Counted from the first letter of the stretch, positions 1 to 6,905 are shown. The stretch: DNA of 13,451 nt from Helicobacteraceae bacterium (GCA_031273735.1 JAISRI010000102.1:1-13451), one strand, 5' to 3'. A program made the numbers and translations. The notes: generated by a model not told the origin, from the sequence alone.

Positions 1-16
1 ACGGCTTTATAGCCGT
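1..16 (-). promoter_or_regulatory. Hairpin in the presumed rRNA leader
   Basis: ACGGCT and AGCCGT pair around a 4-base loop. Read on the minus strand it follows the boxA-like site, where rRNA leaders often have a further structured element or the start of a processing stem. Read on the plus strand it is followed by CTTTT and could be mistaken for a terminator; the promoter and boxA upstream on the minus strand favour the leader reading. Confidence 0.5.
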
Positions 17-30
17 CTTTTGCTTGCTTA

Positions 31-46
31 GTTGTCAAGGAACCGC
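31..46 (-). promoter_or_regulatory. boxA-like antitermination site
   Basis: On the minus strand the sequence GGTTCCTTGACAAC resembles the boxA element of rRNA operons (E. coli leader TGCTCTTTAACAA), which recruits NusB/NusE and makes RNA polymerase termination-resistant. It lies about 45-60 bases downstream of a strong promoter, the expected place. Similarity was judged by eye. Confidence 0.7.
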
Positions 47-53
47 CGTTTCG

Positions 54-76
54 TCGGAGCGTAAAAGCCCCTCCGA
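54..76 (-). promoter_or_regulatory. boxB-like leader hairpin
   Basis: A 6-bp perfect stem, TCGGAG (54-59) and CTCCGA (71-76), encloses an 11-base loop between the promoter and boxA. A hairpin (boxB) just before boxA is the usual order in bacterial rRNA leaders. Confidence 0.55.
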
Positions 77-90
77 ATTGGTAGGGCGGA

Positions 91-119
91 ATTATAGACA
101 GATTTGCTTAAGGAGTCAA
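91..119 (-). promoter_or_regulatory. Strong sigma70 promoter, probably of an rRNA operon
   Basis: On the minus strand TTGACT (119-114) and TATAAT (96-91) are separated by exactly 17 bases, with only one mismatch to the full sigma70 consensus. The bases just after the -10 are TCCGCCC, a GC-rich discriminator like those of stringently controlled stable-RNA promoters. Upstream are A/T tracts, including the 14-base palindrome TTTTTTGCAAAAAA at 133-146, that could act as an UP element. Transcription would run off the left edge through the boxB-like hairpin and boxA. The target, most likely 16S rRNA, is not in the window, so a tRNA or other stable RNA remains possible. Confidence 0.75.
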
Positions 120-179
120 TATGTAAGAGCGATTTTTTGCAAAAAAGCGGCAAAACTCGCTCCTAGAGTCGTTTTGAAA

Positions 180-561
180 ATATCCGCGCCGATCAGCGTT
201 TATCGCGTAAGCGACTCTTGTTTGAACGCTTGCGACGCAGAAATCGCCGTATTTGGATTCCCGCTTTTCTCCTCAAAGCGCCCGCTCCAATGCCTCTCAA
301 AAGTAGCGAGGCGCTAAGGAACGAAGGAGCGCAGGCGCGGAGGACTGACGGCTGGGGACAGCCTGCAGCTCCGTCGCAGGAATGACAAAGAGATGGCATT
401 GCGAGTAGCGGCTTTGCCGCCGCTTCGCGGAATGACTGTGTATGGCGTGTCGCGTAAAGATGGTTTTGTGAATGCGTTGGGATTGGTTTGGATACGCGCA
501 CGCGCTTTGAAAGTCGATCTATAACGCTTTATCGATACTTGCTACGGCTTTGGGTTTTAGA
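180..561. other. Intergenic region with dispersed-repeat pieces
   Basis: No gene is supported here. Open frames on either strand have no ribosome site and their translations look like random Arg/Ser/Ala-rich sequence. The stretch contains pieces of the repeat described at 246-436. No clear terminator for the minus-strand nif operon ending at 562 was found: there is no hairpin followed by a T run on that strand. Confidence 0.6.
246..436. repeat. Dispersed repeat with GATTCCCGC / GCGGGAATGAC ends
   Basis: The segment starts with GCCGTATTTGGATTCCCGC (246-264), of which 18 of 19 bases recur inverted at 7018-7036. It includes two outward copies of a CGC(A)GGAATGAC end, at 375-386 and 426-436, matching the CGCGGGAATGAC ends of the copy at 6925-7140. 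Such ATTCCCGC/GCGGGAAT elements are typical non-coding dispersed repeats of proteobacterial genomes. Exact borders cannot be set from two copies. Confidence 0.6.
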
Positions 562-753
562 TCATAAATTATGCGTTTTTTTATATGCGTAGAAACTTTC
601 GCATTTGGCGATAAGCTCTTCGCTAAGAGGTTTTAGCTCTTTGTATTCGCTCCACAGCGTATCTTCGACAATATCGTGGATTTTGCTTGCGATTTCGCTC
701 GCCTCGCGTTTGAGTTTTGCAAGCTCTCTTTTCATTTCGTTTTCGTCCGCCAT
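562..753 (-). CDS. CCE_0567-like (Rop-like, DUF683) small nif-associated protein
   Basis: A 63-residue, mostly helical and strongly charged protein. The pattern KLKREA(S)...K..(I)HDI.ED..W.E...L...L...Y.YKK agrees with the short two-helix Rop-like family (DUF683) found in nif clusters, including the cyanobacterial metalloprotein CCE_0567. The family is small (roughly 60-80 residues), so the length fits. Its exact role is not established; members lie beside nifX and other cofactor-assembly genes and a metal-binding or delivery role has been suggested. The start is supported by AAAGG six bases upstream of the ATG. It is the last gene of the nifB operon, 34 bases after the acetyltransferase. Family assignment is from remembered sequence features. 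Confidence 0.75.
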   Translation of the reverse strand: MADENEMKRELAKLKREASEIASKIHDIVEDTLWSEYKELKPLSEELIAKCESFYAYKKTHNL

Positions 754-787
754 TTTTAACCTTTCGTTATTAAGATTTATTTCGCGT

Positions 788-1624
788 CTATCCGTGACTG
801 CCAGCCGTAGCGTAGCAGTAGATCATATCGCTTTTTTCGCGCAGGCGATCGCCGCGAAACATTCGGATCGTTTCGCCTTTTTGTTCAAACCCATACATCT
901 TGAAAATCCGCGCCGCTTCGACGTTTTCCATAGGCAGATCGATAGCGATCGATTTTAATCCTCGAATCGCGATAGCGCCGCGAATCAAAAACTCCGCGTC
1001 GCTATACGCCGCCTCGCGGACGAGAAAGGGCCCCGCAAAAACGTTTTTGCCGATTACCCGCGAGTGCATAACGGCGTTTTGCGAAGCCAAGATCAGCGAG
1101 TTTGCAAAGAGCATATCCTCTTTTACAAAAGCGCTTCTTTCTTCGCCAAAGGCGATTGAGCCGTATTTAAGCAAATCGCCTACGTTTTTAGTTTCTAATT
1201 TTCGCAAACGCTCCGCGCCAAGCGACGGCGCTTTGCTCCCGCCGCGCAAAACAAACCTGCCGCAAACGCCTTCTTCCTTAAATCCGTATCGCTCGTAAAA
1301 CGCCGCCATATTCGGTTCGGCAAATAGTTTTTGCGTCGGTTTTTCGGCTACGATCGCTTCAAAAGCGCGATCGAAAAGCCTCGCGCCGATCCCCTTTTTG
1401 CGCAACTCCTTATCAACGATAAAGTTACATAGCCACGCGGTTTTTTCGTGCGCGTAACCCATAATCGCGCCTAGTAAAAAATCGCCGTCAAACGCGCCGA
1501 AGGAGAGGTAAAAAAAGCGCGTTCGTATCTTTTCCAATTCGCTAGTATCGACAAACCAACCCTCGTTTTCTCCCCACCGCGCAACGGCGTTTAGATCGGT
1601 TTCGTTTAGCCAGCGAATTAACAA
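788..1624 (-). CDS. Two-domain GNAT N-acetyltransferase in nif operon
   Basis: A 278-residue protein. The N-terminal half (1-125) is a GNAT fold: an early WGENEGW stretch, then the acetyl-CoA pyrophosphate loop RKKGIGARL (75-83) and the closing AAFYERYGF (107-115). The C-terminal half ends in a second GNAT-like motif, IAIDLPMENVEAARIFKMYGF (227-246 region) followed by IRMFRG (253-258), as in the Acetyltransf_18 domain of YitH-like proteins. The acceptor substrate is unknown. No ATG is suitably placed; the only sensible start is TTG at 1624-1622, which overlaps the end of nifV by 7 bases and implies translational coupling. Location between nifV and the Rop-like gene suggests a role linked to nitrogen fixation, but this is inference. 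Confidence 0.85.
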   Translation of the reverse strand: MLIRWLNETDLNAVARWGENEGWFVDTSELEKIRTRFFYLSFGAFDGDFLLGAIMGYAHEKTAWLCNFIVDKELRKKGIGARLFDRAFEAIVAEKPTQKLFAEPNMAAFYERYGFKEEGVCGRFVLRGGSKAPSLGAERLRKLETKNVGDLLKYGSIAFGEERSAFVKEDMLFANSLILASQNAVMHSRVIGKNVFAGPFLVREAAYSDAEFLIRGAIAIRGLKSIAIDLPMENVEAARIFKMYGFEQKGETIRMFRGDRLREKSDMIYCYATAGSHG

Positions 1625-2715
1625 CTTTCAACTAACCTTAACAACTCGTTTTCGCTTAAAACGCCGCCTTTTTTCGCCGCAAGATCGCGCGTTATCGGTA
1701 AAAGCGCGTTTAGCTCCGATCGCGATCGCTTGATTCCGCGTCTGTTTAGATGATAGTTTAGCGTCGCGCTTCCGCTGTGTTTGCCGATCGGAAAAACCCG
1801 CTTCGCGCCCACAAGCGACGGGGCGAAAGGCTCGTATGCGGCGCGATTTTTCATAACGCCGCTGGCGTGAATACCGCTTTCGTGGGCAAAAAGCGCTTTA
1901 CCTACGATCGGCGCGTTGCGCGAAAGACGGATTTTCGCCGCTTTTGCCACGCTCTGCGTTAGGGCTTTCAAAATCTTGCCGTCAATTTTGCGCGGTTCGC
2001 AAAAAAGCGTCGCAAGCGCCATCAAAACCTGCTCGAAGCTAGAGTTTCCCGCTCTTTCGCCAAGCCCTAGCGCCGTCGTATTGACGCTAACCGCGCCCGC
2101 CTCGAACGCGCCGATCGCGTTTGCCGTCGCCATACCAAAATCGTTGTGCGCGTGCATTTCGATCGGCATTATAGCGGCAAGCTCTCGTATGATCGACGCG
2201 CACGAAAGCGGCGTTAGAACGCCGAGCGTATCGCAAAAACGAAAGCGATCCGCGCCTCGCGTTTTGCAAAAAAGGACGACCTCTTTCAAAAAACCGCGAT
2301 CGGCGCGGGAGCTATCTTCGCCGCCTACGCAGACGAATAAGCCCTCTTTTTTCGCCAATGCGATCGTTTCGTCTAAAGCGCGAAAAATCCGATCGCGATT
2401 GGAGTTAAACTTTACGCTAATCAGTAGATCGCTAAGAGGGACGCTTAGATCGACCGCTTTAATTCCGCATTCCAAAGAAGCCTCCAGATCCGCGATCGAG
2501 GCGCGATTCCAACTTGACGTTCGGCAGGGCAGATTTAACGCCAGAATCTCTTTAATATCCGCTTGTTCGGTTTTGCCCATAGCGGGGATTCCGATCTCAA
2601 GTTCGTCCGCTCCCGCCGCGACAAGCAAAGAGGCGATCTTTAGCTTATCGGCGCGAGAAAAGACGACAAAAGGCGCCTGTTCTCCGTCGCGCAACGTAGC
2701 GTCGTTGATAATCAC
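1618..2715 (-). CDS. nifV: Homocitrate synthase NifV
   Basis: The enzyme condenses acetyl-CoA and 2-oxoglutarate to (R)-homocitrate, the organic ligand of FeMo-co. The 365-residue protein is of normal length and shows the DRE-TIM (HMGL-like) barrel: DATLRDGEQAP (5-15, with catalytic R9 and D10), the metal-binding HAHND (188-192), GLGERAGN (217-224), then the C-terminal HESGIHASG (278-286) and GKHSG (311-315). The start is GTG at 2715-2713, whose GTGA overlaps the nifB stop by 4 bases, a typical coupled junction. NifV is told apart from 2-isopropylmalate synthase mainly by its short length and by its place directly behind nifB. A secondary role in lysine or leucine synthesis is unlikely. Confidence 0.93.
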   Translation of the reverse strand: MIINDATLRDGEQAPFVVFSRADKLKIASLLVAAGADELEIGIPAMGKTEQADIKEILALNLPCRTSSWNRASIADLEASLECGIKAVDLSVPLSDLLISVKFNSNRDRIFRALDETIALAKKEGLFVCVGGEDSSRADRGFLKEVVLFCKTRGADRFRFCDTLGVLTPLSCASIIRELAAIMPIEMHAHNDFGMATANAIGAFEAGAVSVNTTALGLGERAGNSSFEQVLMALATLFCEPRKIDGKILKALTQSVAKAAKIRLSRNAPIVGKALFAHESGIHASGVMKNRAAYEPFAPSLVGAKRVFPIGKHSGSATLNYHLNRRGIKRSRSELNALLPITRDLAAKKGGVLSENELLRLVESC

Positions 2716-4052
2716 GCTTCGGCTTCTTTTGCGCCCGCGTTAAAATACTCTCGCGCCGCCAACGTAAGAGCCGCGTCGATATTCATATCCGCGTATTTTT
2801 CTTCCGATCGCAAGCCGATCGCGTTTAACTCTTTCTGCGGACAGGAACCGATCTTTGCCGTTAGCAACAATTTAACGCCTTTTAGCGCCTCTTTGATCTC
2901 GTCGATCGCGCCTTTGCCGCAGCTATCCTCGCCGCTACAATAGCTCGGCGCGTTTCGTTTGGAGTAGAGTTTATAACCGCGATCGCCGACTCTGTAAATA
3001 TCGAAGCGATCGCACGCTCCAAAGTGCATATCGATCTTTTCTCCCGTTTGACTCGTAACGGCGATCAGTATGGTTTTTTCGCCGATCGCGTTTAGTTCGT
3101 CGTTCGCCTTTTTAAGGTGTCTGTCGAAAGCGTCGATCGCCTCGAAATACTCGCCGCGAGCCGATTTTTCATACTCATTTTTAAGCGCGTTAAGATCGCC
3201 GTTCGCGTAGTCTTTGAAACTAAACTCCGCGCTTTGATCCGCGCCTAGAAGCCCTACCGCGTCAGCTCTGCATTGAGCGCAATGCGTCATCTGCGCAACG
3301 TCCAACCCGCACGCTTTTTGCGCTTTTTTTACCTGCTCTCGCGTCGCGCTAGGAACGCCGTTTAGCGCGTAAAAGGTTCCAAAACGCGGCTCGCTAAGAA
3401 GCGGCATAACGTTATGCAAAAAAACGCCCAACTCTTTAAGTTTCGCGCCGACTTTGGGCAGATGATCCTCGTTGATTTGCGGAATTAGCACGCTGTTTGC
3501 CTTGATCAACGCGCCGTTTGCGACGGCTTTTTTAATTCCCTCGATCTGTCGTTCTAAGAGTAGCGCCGCGCCCTCGATCCCGCTAAAACGGCGTTTCGAG
3601 CTAGAGTCGTAAATCCAAGGGTATATTTTCGCGCCGATCGCGGGATCGACCGCGTTTATCGTAACCGTAATATGATCGACTCCGATCGCGCATAACTCGT
3701 CCGCAAACTCGGCTAGACGCAAGCCGTTTGTGGAAACGCACAACTTTAGATCGGGCGTATGCTCTTTGACAAGGCGCAAGGTCTCGAAGGTCTGTTTAGG
3801 ATTGGCGAGCGCGTCGCCCGGTCCAGCGATTCCGACGACGGAGAGATTTTTGATTCTGCTTCCGACATACAAAACTTTTTTGAGCGCTTCGATCGGCGTT
3901 AGCTTTTCGGAGGTAACGCCCGGGCGCGATTCGGCGCTACAGTCGTATTTGCGGTTGCAGTAGTTGCATTGAATATTACAGGCGCTCGCCACGCTTAAAT
4001 GAATACGGGAGTAGCGTTTATGCGCGCTATGATCGTAACAGGGGTGTCGCAT
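2712..4052 (-). CDS. nifB: FeMo-cofactor biosynthesis protein NifB (radical SAM + NifX-like domain)
   Basis: A radical SAM enzyme that fuses two [4Fe-4S] clusters with a carbide and an extra sulfur to give NifB-co, precursor of all nitrogenase cofactors. Visible landmarks: HPCYDHSAHKRYSRIHL (3-19), the CX3CX2C cluster site C25-C29-C32 inside ACNIQCNYCNRKYDC, ESRPGV (41-46), a SAM-binding AGPGDALA (76-83), and the later pair C258/C261. Residues about 327-440 form a NifX/NafY-type cofactor-carrier domain (IAVTSQTG..IDMHFG.CDRF). The 446-residue protein begins only two residues before HPC, lacking the longer N-terminal leader seen in many proteobacterial NifB proteins. GAAAGG lies 8 bases before the ATG. 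First gene of the minus operon; no sigma54 promoter could be seen upstream. Confidence 0.96.
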   Translation of the reverse strand: MRHPCYDHSAHKRYSRIHLSVASACNIQCNYCNRKYDCSAESRPGVTSEKLTPIEALKKVLYVGSRIKNLSVVGIAGPGDALANPKQTFETLRLVKEHTPDLKLCVSTNGLRLAEFADELCAIGVDHITVTINAVDPAIGAKIYPWIYDSSSKRRFSGIEGAALLLERQIEGIKKAVANGALIKANSVLIPQINEDHLPKVGAKLKELGVFLHNVMPLLSEPRFGTFYALNGVPSATREQVKKAQKACGLDVAQMTHCAQCRADAVGLLGADQSAEFSFKDYANGDLNALKNEYEKSARGEYFEAIDAFDRHLKKANDELNAIGEKTILIAVTSQTGEKIDMHFGACDRFDIYRVGDRGYKLYSKRNAPSYCSGEDSCGKGAIDEIKEALKGVKLLLTAKIGSCPQKELNAIGLRSEEKYADMNIDAALTLAAREYFNAGAKEAEA

Positions 4053-4109
4053 ATAAAAAACCTTTCAAAATTATTGAAGCGCCATTGTCGCACATTTTCA
4101 AAACAGATA

Positions 4110-4158
4110 TATGATTAGTTTTTAATCATACTTTAGCGCGTAAAAAAGACTATGATTA
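4110..4158. promoter_or_regulatory. Candidate operator: 8-5-8 inverted repeat plus third half-site
   Basis: TATGATTA (4110-4117) and TAATCATA (4123-4130) form a perfect inverted repeat with a 5-base spacer. A third identical half-site TATGATTA lies at 4151-4158, overlapping a plausible -10 (TATGAT) for the plus-strand gene that starts at 4180. The repeats sit midway between the divergent nifB and SIR2-like genes, where one dimeric regulator could control both. The regulator is unknown; the palindrome does not match NifA (TGT-N10-ACA), and I found no GG-N10-GC sigma54 site on the nifB side. Confidence 0.55.
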
Positions 4159-4179
4159 ACAAAAGCGCAAAGGAGAGTT

Positions 4180-4989
4180 ATGCCGCTTGCGGATTTTCGG
4201 GAAGGCGTTAGCGCGGGGACGATCGCGCCTTATTTGGGACTAGAGATTTTCAATGGGGCGACGGACGCAAAGGGCGAAAAACTGCCAAGCTCTAGCGACG
4301 AGATTATTTTTGCGCTTAACTCTGGACGCGCAATGTCCGAAAGGCTTATGCTAGAGTATCCGCGCGCCGCAATGGCGATCGAACAGCGCAAAGGGCGAAA
4401 GAGTTTAGAAACCTTGTTTGCCGATATCTATAAAAACGGCTTCGAGCCGCTCGCGATCCATAAAAAAATTATGGCTTTTTCGCCCAAAATCATCGTCGAT
4501 ACCAACCGCGACGACGCGTTGCAATCGCTTTTTAACGGCGATTTTACGCTTGTTAGCGGCATAGCTCGCGTGATTGGCGATCGCCCCCGTTTTGAAGCCT
4601 ACGCGAACGGCGAGCCGATCGCGCCCGAAGAGGTTACTTTGAACAAGCCGCTTTTATTTAAGCCGCTTGGAATCTTAAAACCGCAAATGCGGCTGATTTT
4701 AAGCGACGCGGATTTTGTCGATTGGATCACGGAGGCGATGGCGGGAATGGCGGCGCCTAGCGCGTTCAAACTTCGCCGCGCCGATCTAAAATGGCTCTTT
4801 TTGGGCGTTAATTTCGAGCGCGACACCGATCGTATGGTCGCAAGCGAGATTATAGGCGGCGAAAATAGCGGCGGCGGTTGGCTGGTAACGAAAAAAATGT
4901 TAAATCGCGCCGAAAAAAACTTTCTGGAGCGTCATAAGATCGAGGTCGTATCGGAAAAGTTAGAGGAGTTTATCAATGATGCGGTGTAG
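4180..4989 (+). CDS. SIR2-like domain protein linked to nif genes
   Basis: A 269-residue cytoplasmic protein whose layout follows the SIR2-like (SIR2_2) proteins: an N-terminal GTIAPYLG loop (13-20) where SIR2 proteins carry the NAD loop, IIVDTNRDDAL (104-114, like TTNYDxLLE), LLFKPLGILKPQ (158-169, like the K-x-HG-x-L stretch) followed by LILSDADF (172-179), and LFLGVNFERDTDR (206-218, like LFLGYSxRDxxxR). The HG histidine is Leu163 and no GAGxS is visible, so NAD-dependent deacylation or NAD cleavage looks doubtful. I recall similar proteins with an N-terminal PYLGPG motif near nif genes; none has a firm function. Start: AAAGGAG four bases before the ATG. The 3' end overlaps clpX by 14 bases, so the two are cotranscribed. 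Confidence 0.7.
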   Translation: MPLADFREGVSAGTIAPYLGLEIFNGATDAKGEKLPSSSDEIIFALNSGRAMSERLMLEYPRAAMAIEQRKGRKSLETLFADIYKNGFEPLAIHKKIMAFSPKIIVDTNRDDALQSLFNGDFTLVSGIARVIGDRPRFEAYANGEPIAPEEVTLNKPLLFKPLGILKPQMRLILSDADFVDWITEAMAGMAAPSAFKLRRADLKWLFLGVNFERDTDRMVASEIIGGENSGGGWLVTKKMLNRAEKNFLERHKIEVVSEKLEEFINDAV

Positions 4990-6163
4990 TTTCTGCGGAA
5001 AAAGACAAGAAGAGGTCAAAAGGCTATTTGCCGTAGAAGGCGCGGCGATCTGCGAAAGTTGCGTAAAACTCTGCGCGGGCGTTATAGAGCGCGAAGAACA
5101 GGCGATCGAGCGGCAAAACTTCGCGCGCGGTTTGGCTAAACCAAAGGAGATCGCCGCTTTTTTGGATAGTTACGTTATCGGGCAAAAAGCGGCGAAGCAG
5201 TCGCTTGCCGTCGCGCTTTACAACCACTACAAACGCATTGAAAAGCCGACAATTCGCGGCGTGGAGTTAGAAAAGTCCAACATTTTGCTGATCGGTCCTA
5301 GCGGAAGCGGTAAAACTCTTTTGGCAAAAACCTTAGCGCGGGCGATGAACGTCCCTTTCGCTATGGCGGACGCTACGGCGCTTACCGAAGCGGGCTACGT
5401 GGGCGAGGACGTGGAAAGCGTCCTGTCGCGTTTGCTTGCCGCCGCTAATTTCGACGTGGAGATCGCCCAAAAGGGGATTATCTATATCGACGAGATCGAC
5501 AAGATCGCAAGACGCGGCGAAAGCGCGACGCAAGGACGCGACGTAGGAGGCGAAGGCGTTCAGCAGGGGCTTTTGAAAATCTTGGAGGGCGCGCAGGTCT
5601 ATGCGCCGATCAAGGGCAGCCGCAAAAACGCGGGCGCGGAAACGACGCTGTTTGACACGACGCGCGTTTTATTTATCGCAGGCGGCGCTTTTAACGGCTT
5701 GCGCGATCGTAAAGAGGGCGCGCATATTGCAGGTTTTTCTCGATCGCAAGAGGACGAAAAAGGCGGCAAAATCGAACCCAAAGAGCTTGTCAAATACGGA
5801 ATGATTCCCGAATTTGTCGGTAGATTTCCGATTATAGCCGAACTTGAAGAGCTGGAGATAGAGGATCTTGCGCGCATTTTAACCGAACCCGCAAACGCGA
5901 TTATCCGTCAATACGAGGCGATATTTGCGTTAGACGGCGCGGAGCTAGTTTTTGAAGAGGAGGCTTTGATAAAAATTGCGGAACTAGCGAAAAGGCGCGA
6001 AACGGGAGCGCGGGGGCTACGCGCCATATTGGAAGATAAAATGACAAAGTTGCTGTTTGAGTTGCCCGGAACGTCGATCGAGCGCGTCGTTATCACGGCG
6101 GATTTTATCGACTCGAAAGGCGACGCGCAACTTGAAGAAAAGAGAAAAGAATCAGATGGTTGA
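4976..6163 (+). CDS. clpX: ATP-dependent Clp protease ATPase subunit ClpX
   Basis: AAA+ unfoldase that feeds substrates to ClpP or remodels complexes alone. The 395-residue protein has the N-terminal zinc domain C4-x2-C7...C26-x2-C29, Walker A GPSGSGKT (107-114), pore loop GYVG (140-143), Walker B IIYIDEID (168-175), the RDVGGEGVQQGLLKILEG segment, GRFP, and the sensor-2 motif TGARGL. The ClpP-docking tripeptide usually IGF (LGF in Helicobacter) reads AGF (in AHIAGFSRS), and the RKH pore loop reads RKN. The first of two adjacent ATGs is chosen because GAGGAG lies 7 bases before it. It overlaps the SIR2-like gene by 14 bases. This context, not the usual lpxA/mreB neighbourhood of Campylobacterota clpX, suggests a nif-linked copy comparable to Azotobacter ClpX2, although it could be the only clpX. 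Confidence 0.93.
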   Translation: MMRCSFCGKRQEEVKRLFAVEGAAICESCVKLCAGVIEREEQAIERQNFARGLAKPKEIAAFLDSYVIGQKAAKQSLAVALYNHYKRIEKPTIRGVELEKSNILLIGPSGSGKTLLAKTLARAMNVPFAMADATALTEAGYVGEDVESVLSRLLAAANFDVEIAQKGIIYIDEIDKIARRGESATQGRDVGGEGVQQGLLKILEGAQVYAPIKGSRKNAGAETTLFDTTRVLFIAGGAFNGLRDRKEGAHIAGFSRSQEDEKGGKIEPKELVKYGMIPEFVGRFPIIAELEELEIEDLARILTEPANAIIRQYEAIFALDGAELVFEEEALIKIAELAKRRETGARGLRAILEDKMTKLLFELPGTSIERVVITADFIDSKGDAQLEEKRKESDG

Positions 6164-6851
6164 AACGATTTTAAGCGGCGTTATGGAGCGGGATTTGAAT
6201 CCGTTTTTTCTCTTTGATTCTAGCGGCAAGGCGATCTATCTTAACCAGTCGGCGGAGTTGCTTCTTGGTTACGCAAATCCAAACGCTTTCTTTCAGCTTG
6301 CCGAACGTTACGCGACGGGCGGCAAATCGTATGAAATGCGTTTTGAGCCGCTTAGTTTCCGCTCGTTTCAATTCTACGGCTTGATGGCGGGAAAGGATAA
6401 CGATCTGATCGGTTTAAGGCTGTATCAAGTCCCGCTTGCCTCGTCGCAGATCGGCGCGACCCCGCTTGAAGCGCCAAGCGTGAATATCGCCGCTATTTTA
6501 GACGCCAATATCGCGCTTTTTCGAAGTAAAAGCCGCGCTTTAATTACCGTTCGTTTCGATCCCGCTCTGCCTTCGATCAGGCTCGATCAAAACAAGTTTT
6601 CTAAACTTATAGGCAGGGCGTTGGATAGCTTTGGATCAAACGCCGATCCGATCTTAATCTCGTTAAAAGTTCAGCGCGGCGAAGGCAAAATATTTGCGTC
6701 GCGGCGCTACGCGTTTGCCAAACTCGTTATCGTCGGCTCGAAACGTAACGAGCTATTCGATAAAACGATCGCCGAAATAGCGCAATCGATGTGGATCTCC
6801 GTCAAACTAGGCTCGGACGATATAGCTCTCGATATCCCAATAATCAATTAA
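6156..6851 (+). CDS. PAS-domain protein with degenerate histidine-kinase-like tail
   Basis: A 231-residue soluble protein of unknown function. Residues about 12-60 (NPFFLFDSSGKAIYLNQSAE, LLGYAN) read as a PAS-type sensor segment; in family members the D-x-x-G-x-I-x-x-x-N pattern is typical. Residues about 115-231 resemble a stripped-down kinase core: a dimerisation-like helix, then FDPALPSIRLDQNKFSKLIGRALDS, recalling the D-x-x-x-L-x-Q-V-L-x-N-L start of an HATPase domain, but no G1/G2 glycine boxes are visible, so kinase activity is unlikely. I chose ATG 6156, overlapping the clpX stop by 8 bases, over an upstream ATG buried inside clpX. Its stop codon lies in the target duplication of the IS remnant that follows. 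Confidence 0.7.
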   Translation: MVETILSGVMERDLNPFFLFDSSGKAIYLNQSAELLLGYANPNAFFQLAERYATGGKSYEMRFEPLSFRSFQFYGLMAGKDNDLIGLRLYQVPLASSQIGATPLEAPSVNIAAILDANIALFRSKSRALITVRFDPALPSIRLDQNKFSKLIGRALDSFGSNADPILISLKVQRGEGKIFASRRYAFAKLVIVGSKRNELFDKTIAEIAQSMWISVKLGSDDIALDIPIIN

Positions 6852-6855
6852 AAAT
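6848..6855. repeat. Left 8-bp target-site duplication (TTAAAAAT)
   Basis: TTAAAAAT directly abuts the left terminal repeat and is repeated exactly at 7335-7342. It includes the TAA stop of the PAS protein gene (6849-6851). AT-rich 8-bp duplications are usual for IS1595-family elements. Confidence 0.85.
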
Positions 6856-6857
6856 GG

Positions 6858-6905
6858 CTCAAGACTAGATCGCAACGGATCTTTTCTAAACTCTCGTAAT
6901 AATAG
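6858..6905 (-). pseudogene. IS1595-family transposase, C-terminal remnant
   Basis: On the minus strand one frame reads LLLREFRKDPLRSSLE, like the LLKxxRKNPL end common in IS1595/ISXO2 transposases. The frame runs into the terminal repeat without its own stop, so the end is also decayed. Short, but its position at the expected end of the element supports it. Confidence 0.55.

Noticed and set aside
1..20. Hairpin with a following CTTTT as a plus-strand terminator
   Set aside because: The T run is short and interrupted, and the promoter, boxB-like hairpin and boxA on the minus strand make a leader structure more likely.
24..501. Open reading frames of 97 and 102 codons on opposite strands
   Set aside because: They overlap each other and the rRNA-type promoter and leader, have no ribosome sites, and translate to Arg/Ser/Ala-rich sequence of repeat origin.
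1916..2743. Long plus-strand frame (275 codons) opposite nifV
   Set aside because: It is a shadow of nifV, whose catalytic motifs are intact; the plus-strand product is Ser/Ala/Arg-rich without motifs.
4053..4110. Sigma54 (-24/-12) promoter for nifB
   Set aside because: The only candidate, ATGGCGC near 4084, lacks the GC ten bases after GG, and no TTGCA-like -12 is present.
6057..6155. Earlier ATG for the PAS protein, inside clpX
   Set aside because: The extra 33 residues are an out-of-frame reading of clpX, and the PAS-like sequence begins just after ATG 6156.
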